This document shows positions 17,854 to 25,330 of a stretch of 64,000 nucleotides of DNA, one piece after another (within the stretch, counting starts at the first letter, position 1; each line of letters starts with the position of its first letter). The notes beneath the pieces are model-generated. The model did not search any database. It saw only the letters and a program-made list of their open reading frames with translations, and had not been told where the DNA came from. This DNA comes from JAUWKC01 sp035527845 (GTDB taxonomy: Bacteria; Planctomycetota; Phycisphaerae; Sedimentisphaerales; Anaerobacaceae): positions 1 through 64,000 of the forward strand of contig DATKZT010000083.1 in NCBI GenBank assembly GCA_035527845.1, given 5' to 3'. Made by a program: the position numbers and the translations under genes.

Positions 17854-18411
17854 GCCCGAACCGCCCTCGATTCGCGCACCGCTGATTATGGGACCGCACC
17901 CGCAGTGCAAATCACACGCCCCTCGGCCGATATTAAACCAGATACAGACACTATAACCCCGCAATCTCGCCCCACTAACGCACCAACGAACCCCAGACAT
18001 TTCCTGATGGGAAAAGACAATCCGCCAAATATAATTGCACATGGTAAATGCCGCTTCCCCCTCGTAGCGACCCATCCTCCGTAGCCCCGAAAGGGCGTAG
18101 TAGGGAAGCGAAGATCCGCCAACATGTCCGTCATACCTTCAGCGCAGACGGAAGCCTCGTCCGAAGGAGGCCCCCCATTAATCAATAATCAATTATCCTT
18201 CATTATTTCAAACACCCTCCCCCCGCCTCCACAATTTTGCCTTTTACATTTTCACTTATGATTTTCCCCCCTCCCTGACTCCAATCCGGGTGTTTTATGG
18301 TCCCTGTGATAAAGCGGGCTTTGAACGAGTCCTTCCTGTTTTCCACAATAAAAAAGGCCGGGAGACTAATCCTCCCGGCCCTCTGCCGTGTTATGAAACC
18401 TCAAATGCTTA
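17854..18411. other. Intergenic stretch between two minus-strand units
   Basis: No gene recognised. It holds a fragment of the GTAGCCC-GAAAGGGC type (about 18080-18095) that is common between planctomycete genes, and the terminator of the HAP2-like gene at its right end. Small open frames here show no ribosome site or codon signal. Confidence 0.5.
18350..18380 (-). terminator. Rho-independent terminator of the HAP2-like gene
   Basis: A perfect 9-bp stem, GGCCGGGAG with CTCCCGGCC, has a 7-nt loop at 18356-18380. Read on the minus strand it is followed by six T. It lies 31 bp after the stop of the gene at 18412. Confidence 0.92.
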
Positions 18412-20079
18412 TCACTCCGCCTCGGCGCCTGCAAGCCAGCACCTCGCCAGGTCGGCAAAATCGCGGAAATCGACCACTTTATCGCATGTGCTGTCACCAA
18501 GTACGGAGACGCCTTCACCGGTTATGGATGCTTCATTTTTTTGTTGGAGCTCCCACGAATAATCGCTCCGGTGCTTTTTAGTGTCAAATTTAGCGACAAC
18601 CTTATCATATACTTTGCCGGTAGGTGATTTCAGGGTCACCAGACCCTCGTTTGAGGTATCCATGTTGTACTTGGTATAAATATCGAAAGAAAGCTCGGTT
18701 GATTGATGTCGAGCCACCGTTCTTGCCTGCGCGCCAATTGCATTGAGTATATTCATATTAAAATCTGTACATGTAACAATATAATCTGTGTTCCCCGGCG
18801 TGTCGCCCATATTACGGATCATTACATGTAAGGTTCCTTCACGAGACATGGAGTTAAAGTCCTCCACGTAAGCGTAGTCAATGATGCCGACGGATTCATT
18901 TACAGTGCTTTTGATACTGCCCCGCTCCAAAGTAAGGGAAACCAGGGAGTGGTTGATCTCGGTAATTCTGTGTTGAAGGATTTTTGCCATTCCCGAGGTG
19001 AAGTACATTGACTCTTCGAAGGGCTTCTTTTGATGGACCAGGTAAGTCGCATCAAAATTCGGATCTACCGTTAGTTTCTCCAAATCCGAGTTATGTTTTT
19101 GATACAACTGGTTATGCAGGCCGTCCCCGGCTTGAGATATCGTCCAGTTGCCTGCCTGCGTCCTGAATTTATAGAAGCTGACCCCGACCTTATCAAGCTC
19201 TCCCCCGTCCTTTGAAACCTCTTCTCTTGGCACCAACAGCATATTCTTCTGGTATTGCTGAACCATTGGATGATCAACAGGCTTTGAAGGAATATAAAGA
19301 ATGTAGTTGTCAAGCTCCACTGCACCCGAGTATTCATCCAAATCGCCCAAAAGCGCTGCTTTTACTTTTATGTTGGTCTCCTCCGGGTCCGGCACATGAA
19401 CTGTATCCGCCGGAGTAACTACGAACGTATAAATGTCCTCTCCCCTTATCATCTCAACTTTAACTTCATAATATTTTTTGTATTCACCAATCTCATAGCC
19501 GTCGAAATAAACCTCTCCCATTTTTAAACAGTGCGCGGTAGAGAAGGGGGCTTCGTTGGGATGCTCGCCGTAAAGTTCTTTTCCCCGCCACCAGGAACAC
19601 GGCGAATCGATGATATCATGCACGCAAAATCCCTGGGAGTGTTCGACCTTTTCACCGTCAATATACGTCCATCCGCACGTCGGACAGTTCGAGTCCGGGC
19701 TGTCCATACACACAAAGCAGGGGCCCGTCGTATTCGGCTCTTTAAGCACTTGTTCATAAGGATAATAAGCGACCGTATGAAAGTAAGTTAACGGGTAATT
19801 TAGGATAGGCACGCTTTTGGTAATTGTAAGTTGTTCTAAATTTGGGTCGCCCGAGTTAAGCTCTAATACTAAACTTTGCGACAAGCCGTAGGATACTGGG
19901 AACGTAACGACAATCCTGTCCTCGCAGGTTAGTCCACTAACGTCGCTATTCACGCAGTCCGTGATTTCTGTAGCTTGTATCCCTTGCGCATTGGCGGCGC
20001 ACGGCAATATGATACACCCTGCAAATACCAACAGACACAAAAGAACCCACACTTTCGAATTGTTGCTCTTGTTCGACAT
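18412..20079 (-). CDS. hap2: HAP2/GCS1-like fusexin ectodomain with dockerin-like tail
   Basis: The 555-residue protein has a signal peptide with probable cleavage after ANA31. Residues 42-500 match, in order, the HAP2/GCS1 gamete-fusion ectodomain: C52EDRIVVTF; the YPLTYF block (95-100); CGWTYIDGEKVEHSQGFC (135-152); AHCLKMGEVYFDGYEIG (182-198); LLGDLDEYS (243-251); the HAP2-GCS1 core DKVGVSFYKFRTQ (296-308); then HSLVSLTL and an Ig-like domain III (about 375-500). C161-S-W-W falls where Chlamydomonas HAP2 carries its fusion-loop CDFW, as I recall that sequence. No transmembrane helix follows; residues 527-550 form a dockerin-like GDSTCDKVVDFRDFADLARCW motif. AAAGGAG precedes the ATG. It is a single-gene unit with its own terminator. 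Activity in fusion is unproven. Confidence 0.88.
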   Translation of the reverse strand: MSNKSNNSKVWVLLCLLVFAGCIILPCAANAQGIQATEITDCVNSDVSGLTCEDRIVVTFPVSYGLSQSLVLELNSGDPNLEQLTITKSVPILNYPLTYFHTVAYYPYEQVLKEPNTTGPCFVCMDSPDSNCPTCGWTYIDGEKVEHSQGFCVHDIIDSPCSWWRGKELYGEHPNEAPFSTAHCLKMGEVYFDGYEIGEYKKYYEVKVEMIRGEDIYTFVVTPADTVHVPDPEETNIKVKAALLGDLDEYSGAVELDNYILYIPSKPVDHPMVQQYQKNMLLVPREEVSKDGGELDKVGVSFYKFRTQAGNWTISQAGDGLHNQLYQKHNSDLEKLTVDPNFDATYLVHQKKPFEESMYFTSGMAKILQHRITEINHSLVSLTLERGSIKSTVNESVGIIDYAYVEDFNSMSREGTLHVMIRNMGDTPGNTDYIVTCTDFNMNILNAIGAQARTVARHQSTELSFDIYTKYNMDTSNEGLVTLKSPTGKVYDKVVAKFDTKKHRSDYSWELQQKNEASITGEGVSVLGDSTCDKVVDFRDFADLARCWLAGAEAE

Positions 20080-21563
20080 GACAATCTCCTTTCTAACCGG
20101 TGTAATTAATGAATTTTGTTGATAAAAATTTTCTTACCCTTATTCCTGCCTCCTCAAGAAGGTTGTTGAAGTTATTGTTTTTCGCAAACCGGCGCGATTG
20201 CCTCCCGGACAATACGCACCGGCCGGCGGACTGCCCACGCCCGGGTTCTTGCGCTGTTTTGCTGAAATGCCTCTCGAAAATGGCTGGTGACGGGGCGCTG
20301 CCCCATATTCGCGTCTCCCAGAGTTCTCGCGTCCTCCGTACATCCAAAGACGCTCCTCCCCCCCAAATTCGCCGCCGCCCAAACCTTGGCCGTGGCTGAT
20401 ATAAGGAAACTCTATTTAGCGGGGGAAAACCGGTACTTCGGCCAAAAAAGATGCTCATCTCGCCTTCTCCCGCTCCTGTGTCCGCCGATACGAAAGGCGG
20501 GCGGGAACCGTTTCTTCTATACGCCAGACTCCGAAGCGGTCATTACAAATCTACCGCATCCACACCCGCTTGTCAAGCAAAATATCCCTTTACCCCGTTA
20601 CAAATATCCCGCCCACTCCCTCCCCCACATCTTACGTGCCTATAAGCCTGCCCCTGCGAACCCCGGAGGCACCGACCTCCCTTACGGAGGATTTCTAACC
20701 GGGTCCTATCCACCACCCGCTACCCACCGTTTACCCCGTTAGAAATAAGCCGCCTCTTGGCCCAACTCCCGGCCCCCGATCCACGAACCACCAAAAAGAA
20801 TTTCCCTTTACTTCCGCCCCAAAATCGGGTATAATTCCCCCCCAAATGGAACAGCGTGGAATAATGCGGAAAAGCCAATTAATTACGACCCCAGCCCAAA
20901 ATTCATCCCGTGAGATGATTCTTTACCCCATGAGATGCGTTAGGTATCTCATCGCACCTATCTCACCGGGATTGCCCATCTTGCCAAGTCATTACGAGTC
21001 ACGAGCCACCAGCCACGAGTCACGAATTACAAGCCGCCTAAAACCCAGGAATCCTGCCCCGAAAGTCAAAATGTACGAAGGATTACGTATGAATTTATCA
21101 GCAAATTGTGCAAAACGAACCCAATTTCCAAAACAGCCAAAATCAACGCAAACCCTGTTCCCACAAAGGATTACGAAAATACAACCCCTTCGGCGGCACC
21201 CAAAAACGAACCCAAACGAACCCAAACGAACCCAAAGCAAACCCAATTTTTGGCTCATAAACGCCCCCCAAAGCCAAAACGAACCCAAACGAACCCAACT
21301 TGTCGCGGCGAAGCCTGCTTGCCACGGCGAAGTTTCATACGAAGCTGGGTGGCGAAGCCGGAACGAACCCAAAACAAACCCAATTTTTGGCCCATCAGGG
21401 GCCCCCAAAGCCAAAACGAACCCAAACGAACCCAACTTGTCGCGGCGAAGCCTGCCTGCCGCGGCGAAGTCCTCTACGAAGCCTGGGTGGCGAAGCCGGA
21501 ACGAACCCAATTTCGAAAGCTAAAGGATCTGAGCATGGGATGGCTACTGATGAATTGTGGAAA
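20080..21563. other. Long repeat-rich noncoding region
   Basis: No gene supported. Words related to TTAGAAAT occur near 20588, 20692 and 20737. A run of short CACGAGTCACGA-like repeats lies at about 20994-21030. From 21105 to 21510, ACGAACCCAA-rich DNA yields long but spurious Lys/Asn/Pro/Thr-rich frames of the kind repeatedly mis-annotated in planctomycetes. Part of 20080-20400 must be the 5' region of the HAP2-like gene, but I see no convincing promoter there. Confidence 0.6.
21244..21507. repeat. Two tandem imperfect copies of a 127-137 bp unit
   Basis: Copy 1 (21244-21380) and copy 2 (21381-21507) both start CAATTTTTGGC and contain AAAGCCAAAACGAACCC, GTCGCGGCGAAGCCTGC and GGGTGGCGAAGCCGGAACG. 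A third copy starts at 21508 but is cut off. The units are too long and too variable for CRISPR. Confidence 0.85.
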
Positions 21564-21636
21564 TGAGAGTGCTGGGGCTCGAACCCAGGACCTACGGCTT
21601 AAAAGGCCGTTGCTCTACCGGCTGAGCTACACTCCC
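21564..21636 (-). tRNA. tRNA-Lys (anticodon UUU)
   Basis: This 73-nt cloverleaf on the minus strand has acceptor GGGAGTG/CACTCTC, D-arm GCTC-AGCCGGTAGA-GC, anticodon stem and loop ACGGC-CTTTTAA-GCCGT, T-arm CTGGG-TTCGAGC-CCCAG and discriminator A. CCA is not encoded. Its 5' half (21596-21636) is duplicated at 28311-28351, marking this gene as the integration site of the element beside it. Confidence 0.95.
21596..21636. repeat. Attachment-site repeat, left (within tRNA-Lys)
   Basis: The 41 bases from the anticodon loop to the 5' end of tRNA-Lys. They match 28311-28351 at 40 positions; the single difference is in the D loop (CCGG against CCTG). Confidence 0.9.
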
Positions 21637-21658
21637 CAACCGTATGAGTTATAAGGAC

Positions 21659-21722
21659 TTATCTTCACGCCGTCAAACACTTTTTACCTCAAAATCTCAA
21701 AATACGTCAGTTTTACGTCAAA
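21659..21722. promoter_or_regulatory. Probable integrase arm-type sites, left end
   Basis: TTATCTTCACGCC (21659-21671) recurs inverted at 28277-28289, and TTTTACGTCAAA (21711-21722) recurs directly at 28251-28262. Both pairs sit just inside the two attachment repeats, as recombinase or excisionase binding sites do. The second overlaps the end of the integrase gene. Confidence 0.65.
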
Positions 21723-22890
21723 CAGCATTTATCAGCGCGTCCATTCCGCGGGCTGCTCTGGCGCGATCTTGTTCGGTGAGGCAGTCGTAAAACTTCGCAG
21801 TCGTGCTGAGGGATCGATGCCCCATTAGCCGTTGTGTTATGGCCATGTCCGAGTTTATCAAGGCCCAATTCTTGCCCGCGCATTTTCGCAGCGTGTGAAT
21901 TGACAATGATTCATCGGGCCCGGCCACAATGCCGGCCTTCCGGCAGTGTCTTTGAAACTCCCGATTCGCGTTGCGAAACGCCGCCTGCCAGCGCCATGTC
22001 CCTTTTGCCTTGCGGTGTGCTTGCCATTTTCGCTGCAACTCACTGCAGCGGCCCTGGTCAAGCACAATGTAAGGGCTCCGGAAACTTTGCACGCGAAGCC
22101 GCCGCAAAATCGTTATTGTCGATTCAGGCAGCCGCAATCGTCGCGTCCGTTCCCTCGGACTTTTCAGGCGAAACTCGGGCTCAGTATCCGTCCCTGACCG
22201 GCCCTGCAACAAAACTTCCCCCGTTTTCAAGTCCACGTCGCACCAACGCAGGGCCACCGCCTCAGCGAAGCGCAGGCCGCCCGTCCAGCACAGAGCATAA
22301 AAAGCCTGCCAGTGCAGCGACGGCGCAGCATCCAGAAGCCGCTTGAATTCATCCGGCGTGACGTAGTGCCAGTTGCGCGGATCGGGCAGCGCTTGCTTGA
22401 CGCTCTCAAACGGATTGCGAATAACCCAGCCGAACGCCTGTGCCTGGCGAAACATCGTTCGGCAGTGCCGAAGGGTCCTGTGAATCGTCCAGCCTGACAG
22501 CTCTTGCCCCCGCACGGGCCGCAAACCCGAAATAAAATGCGCCGCTTCGTCGGGGCTGATGTCGGCGATTAGGCGTTCCGGCCCGAACCACTTTTGCAGG
22601 CGTGTCGCCGTGTTCCGATAGAGCTCGACGCTTGCCGGCCTGAGCGGCCGCGTTTGCAGGAACCTATCGCAGAGTACCTTCAGGCTTTCCGTCGGCTTGT
22701 CGCGCCTGGCCCCGCGCGAAAACTCATGCGCACGCTCTCTGGCGAGCTCCTCGGCCTGGGCCTTCAGACGAAACGATTTGCAATAGCGGCGTTGCTTTCC
22801 GGCGTGCGGATCATATTCCCCATACCACCGGACAATATAGGGTTTTTTTCTGTTCCGAGGTTCATAACCAATTGTGACTCTGGTGTTCAT
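21718..22890 (-). CDS. Tyrosine recombinase / phage integrase
   Basis: The 390-residue protein has an N-terminal arm-binding region, a core-binding domain (about 65-160) and a catalytic domain with the family residues: Arg in TGGLRFAEAVALRW, H-x2-R in IHTLRKCAG, and MGHRSLSTTAKFYD with the nucleophilic Tyr. It lies directly beside the tRNA-Lys attachment site, as expected of the enzyme that integrated the element. The preceding excisionase-like gene on the same strand is 29 bp upstream, so excision and integration functions probably share a transcript. Confidence 0.96.
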   Translation of the reverse strand: MNTRVTIGYEPRNRKKPYIVRWYGEYDPHAGKQRRYCKSFRLKAQAEELARERAHEFSRGARRDKPTESLKVLCDRFLQTRPLRPASVELYRNTATRLQKWFGPERLIADISPDEAAHFISGLRPVRGQELSGWTIHRTLRHCRTMFRQAQAFGWVIRNPFESVKQALPDPRNWHYVTPDEFKRLLDAAPSLHWQAFYALCWTGGLRFAEAVALRWCDVDLKTGEVLLQGRSGTDTEPEFRLKSPRERTRRLRLPESTITILRRLRVQSFRSPYIVLDQGRCSELQRKWQAHRKAKGTWRWQAAFRNANREFQRHCRKAGIVAGPDESLSIHTLRKCAGKNWALINSDMAITQRLMGHRSLSTTAKFYDCLTEQDRARAARGMDALINAV

Positions 22891-22919
22891 GTTTCACGCT
22901 CCTTTCGGCTAAAAAATGA

Positions 22920-23183
22920 TTATCGGTTTGTCATTGCGTCAACAAACCTCTGCAATTCCGCTCTGCTGTAGAGCAGATTCTTGCCAATCTTTGTAGCATT
23001 CAGCTTTTTTTTCTCCCGGTAGTGTCGCAACGTCTTTGCAGCGTTTGCCTTTTGGCTGTCCAAACGCAGAAAAAGTATCGCCTCGTGTTCGGTCAGAACT
23101 TCAGGACACGGCGAAAAGCCTCCTTTGCCATCCGGCAGAATTGCCGGGACCGCAAAACCGATATTTGTCCCTGCGTTGTCCAC
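22920..23183 (-). CDS. Excisionase-like helix-turn-helix protein
   Basis: The 87-residue protein has a small winged-helix C-terminal half: AAKTLRHYREKKKLNATKIG, then LLYSRAELQRFVDAM. This has the layout of the DNA-binding domain of excisionase/MerR-type directionality factors. GTG 23183 has GAGGA 9 bases upstream. Its position immediately before the integrase supports a role in excision. It could instead regulate the integrase promoter. Confidence 0.7.
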   Translation of the reverse strand: MDNAGTNIGFAVPAILPDGKGGFSPCPEVLTEHEAILFLRLDSQKANAAKTLRHYREKKKLNATKIGKNLLYSRAELQRFVDAMTNR

Positions 23184-23246
23184 TTTATCCTCAAAAGGGA
23201 CGGGCGGGCCTATCGGGAGGTTTGCCCACCCGTCCAGGAGGTTTAC

Positions 23247-24326
23247 TCAAGACCCCGCCGACGCCAGCAATCGTCTCACCTGGGCCTCGTTGAGCACCCC
23301 GCCGTACCGACCCCATGCAAACACGCTCGTCGCGTAAATCTGCTCGTCAAAACGCGGCGGATACACGCGGAGCGGCCTGCGATTCAGGTATTTGCACTTG
23401 CGCCCGGGCACTGCCAGATACCCCAGCGGCAGTTCGTCCGCGGTGTGCTCCGTACCGGCGCCGTTGGAATTCCACGTGTTGCTTGTGGTCAAGCCCAACG
23501 TGGTCACAAGTCGAATCTCTCGAATCAGAGTTTCTGGACCGCTATACACAACGCCTCGCCGCGCCTCGAGCGCGGCGGCGCACCTGTCGCGCCGGCTGAG
23601 GTTGCAAATCAGCACCAAAGGCGTTGCGCTCCCCGTGCGCATCCCAGCCGCCTTGAGGCCGTCGAACAGCGACATCACGCCGGCGTTTATGGTGTTCACA
23701 TCCTTTTCCAACGTGGTCGAGCCCACCGCGTCATACGCGATATTCACGCCGTCAACCGTGCCGCCGAATATGCCGTCCGTCGCTGCCTCAATGAGGGCAA
23801 AGAATACCTCCGCAAGTCTCTCCCACCACGCCAGGTTGTAGTCCTGCACGGCCTCTTCGATGTCCCACCAACGCTGGTCCTCGTACCAGACGCCCGGTAT
23901 CTGAAGACCCGCGCCGTACTGGTCGAAGCGAACCGACTCGCTTACACCGGTCAGGCCATAAATAAGGGCCTTCTCGCCTGGCAGGACCTTCTTGAATGAC
24001 AGGCCGTTCTTGACGTCCACGATGTCGAAACTGGACAATGTGGAGTTAGAAAGGTCCAGTGCGTCAAAGACGGACAGCCAGCTCATATCAACTTCGCCGG
24101 TCCCGACCTTGAATTTCTCAAAAAGCTGAGATACCTGGTCCGGAAACTGTGAAATCGTCGCAAGCTCCGCAAATTTCTTTGTGAGCGTGCGGGCGTCTCT
24201 TAACGGCTTGTCGAAGTGGGCCTGCACGGCCCCCCAAAAAGCCTCGTAGCCCTGGGGCGTGAACTGAAAAGCGCCGTCGCGTATGCGCCCCATAGCCGAC
24301 ATCTTACTCTGGTCGAAAATCTTCAT
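23247..24326 (-). CDS. Phage major capsid protein-like
   Basis: The 359-residue size and overall pattern fit an HK97-fold shell protein. It has an N-terminal helical arm (about 25-70), a central alpha/beta part with WWDIEEAVQDYNLAWWERLAEVFFALIEAATDGI, a spine-like helix region (NTINAGVMSLFDGLKAAGM), and a C-terminal DEQIYATSVFAWGRYGGV ending, common in such capsid proteins. AAGGAG precedes the ATG by 7 bases, and the ribbon-helix-helix gene ends 4 bp upstream, so the two are co-translated. No scaffold or protease gene is adjacent. An encapsulin-like compartment is a less likely alternative. Confidence 0.65.
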   Translation of the reverse strand: MKIFDQSKMSAMGRIRDGAFQFTPQGYEAFWGAVQAHFDKPLRDARTLTKKFAELATISQFPDQVSQLFEKFKVGTGEVDMSWLSVFDALDLSNSTLSSFDIVDVKNGLSFKKVLPGEKALIYGLTGVSESVRFDQYGAGLQIPGVWYEDQRWWDIEEAVQDYNLAWWERLAEVFFALIEAATDGIFGGTVDGVNIAYDAVGSTTLEKDVNTINAGVMSLFDGLKAAGMRTGSATPLVLICNLSRRDRCAAALEARRGVVYSGPETLIREIRLVTTLGLTTSNTWNSNGAGTEHTADELPLGYLAVPGRKCKYLNRRPLRVYPPRFDEQIYATSVFAWGRYGGVLNEAQVRRLLASAGS

Positions 24327-24330
24327 AATT

Positions 24331-24723
24331 CTACTCCTTTTTCCTTTGTTTCGTGCCCTTGCCGCCTGACGGCAGCTCCGTCTGTTCGTCGGTCGGTATC
24401 AACGGATTATTCTCCGGGAGAGTCAACCCATCGAAATCGTCCGCGCCGCTGAAATCTCCCGGCTTGCCCCCGCTCTCCACGAAGGCCCAAAATTCGGGAA
24501 TCATATAGCACTGAATGGCCTGCGTGATCAGGTCACTTTGCGTGAGCCCGCTCCGCGCACACGCGGCATCCAAACGCCTCTTATCACTCCCCGTGATTTT
24601 CACGGTCACGGCCGTGTCCTTCGGTTCAGGAATGGCCGCTAAGAGTTCATCTAACTTGGCGAGCCGTTGCTTTCGCGGCAGCAGTGATAATTCGCGTAGC
24701 TGCTTCGGCGTTATACCAGTCAT
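24331..24723 (-). CDS. Ribbon-helix-helix DNA-binding protein
   Basis: The 130-residue product starts at ATG 24723 with AAAGGA 8 bases upstream. Residues about 35-75 (TAVTVKITGSDKRRLDAACA, then SGLTQSDLITQAIQCYM) fit a ribbon-helix-helix fold with the usual GLTxSDLI entry to the second helix. The C-terminal 50 residues are acidic and Pro-rich. Located directly before the capsid gene, it may repress this operon or act in packaging; some small terminase-like proteins are also of this size, so that alternative remains open. Confidence 0.65.
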   Translation of the reverse strand: MTGITPKQLRELSLLPRKQRLAKLDELLAAIPEPKDTAVTVKITGSDKRRLDAACARSGLTQSDLITQAIQCYMIPEFWAFVESGGKPGDFSGADDFDGLTLPENNPLIPTDEQTELPSGGKGTKQRKKE

Positions 24724-24916
24724 GGCAAATCCTTTCAATAACATCCACAATGCACGGTCAAACAATATGCCAGCAAACTTGCCATAACGCGACTTGCATG
24801 TCAATAGGCAATCTGAAATTTGTCTCTGTCTCTTGCCCCCAAAAGTGGCCCTAACCATTGCATCTGCAAGGACTTAGGTTTAGGCAAGAAATTTTTTACA
24901 ATGGCCGAAAAAAGGG

Positions 24917-24968
24917 TTGACAGTTTCGATTCCCGATGTTATTTTCTACTTTTATGGAACATGTAGAA
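24917..24968 (+). promoter_or_regulatory. Promoter with palindromic operator
   Basis: TTGACA (24917-24922) is followed after 16 bp by TTATTT. Downstream TTCTAC (24944-24949) and GTAGAA (24963-24968) form an inverted repeat covering the expected transcription start, suitable for a dimeric repressor such as the ribbon-helix-helix protein. It is the only clear plus-strand promoter in the element and lies between divergent units. Confidence 0.65.
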
Positions 24969-24996
24969 TCGACTCGGTTTATCAATTCAGAACTAA

Positions 24997-25067
24997 CGGG
25001 CGGGAAAGCTCTGTCGGCAACGCTGAGCGGGCCTCTACATGGCCTCATTAACTCCCGCCCGCTTTTT
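24997..25067 (+). terminator. Leader terminator or small-RNA 3' end before the 82-residue gene
   Basis: CGGGCGGGA (24997-25005) pairs perfectly with TCCCGCCCG (25053-25061), followed by CTTTTT. A smaller hairpin, GGCC-TCTACAT-GGCC, lies inside the loop. It sits between the promoter at 24917 and the start codon at 25082, so the transcript either ends here as an RNA of about 110-120 nt or is attenuated before the gene. Confidence 0.7.
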
Positions 25068-25081
25068 CTGTGAGGTGCAAA

Positions 25082-25330
25082 ATGGCACACAAGACACAAT
25101 CACCTTCTGCCGAAGCCGTCATCAAAGGGCTCAGTCCGGATGAAAAACTGGCGCTGTATGCTGCTTGTGAGGCTGACCGAAGGAATTTGGGCACTATCGA
25201 CTTTATTAAGCAGCTCGAGATGAAACAGATAGTGCAGATTTTGGATCTTTGGCCTATCGAACGTGTTTCTTTTTTGAGGATGGAGCTTGAGAAGATCGTA
25301 GCAGATGGACAAAGCGCAGCCCACGTCTAA
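25082..25330 (+). CDS. Small hypothetical element-encoded protein
   Basis: The 82-residue product starts at ATG 25082 with GAGGTG 4 bases upstream. It is charged and helical, with LSPDEKLALYAACEADRRN and a C-terminal helix FLRMELEKIVADG. No family recognised. It is the only plus-strand gene of the element, has its own promoter and leader, and its stop overlaps the convergent terminase stop by 4 bp. This placement, opposite the structural genes, is typical of a regulator or a function expressed while the element is integrated. Confidence 0.6.
   Translation: MAHKTQSPSAEAVIKGLSPDEKLALYAACEADRRNLGTIDFIKQLEMKQIVQILDLWPIERVSFLRMELEKIVADGQSAAHV

Noticed and set aside
18412..20079. HAP2-like gene as eukaryotic contamination
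   Set aside because: It is intron-free, has a Shine-Dalgarno site and intrinsic terminator, ends in a planctomycete dockerin-like motif, and lies on the same continuous bacterial sequence.
21244..21507. Possible CRISPR array
   Set aside because: The units are 127-137 bp, adjacent and diverged throughout, without a short constant repeat and unique spacers; no cas genes are nearby.
20846..21654. Open frames in the repeat region (Asn/Pro/Lys/Thr-rich)
   Set aside because: They are translations of ACGAACCCAA repeats and run into the tRNA gene; this type is a known spurious annotation in planctomycetes.
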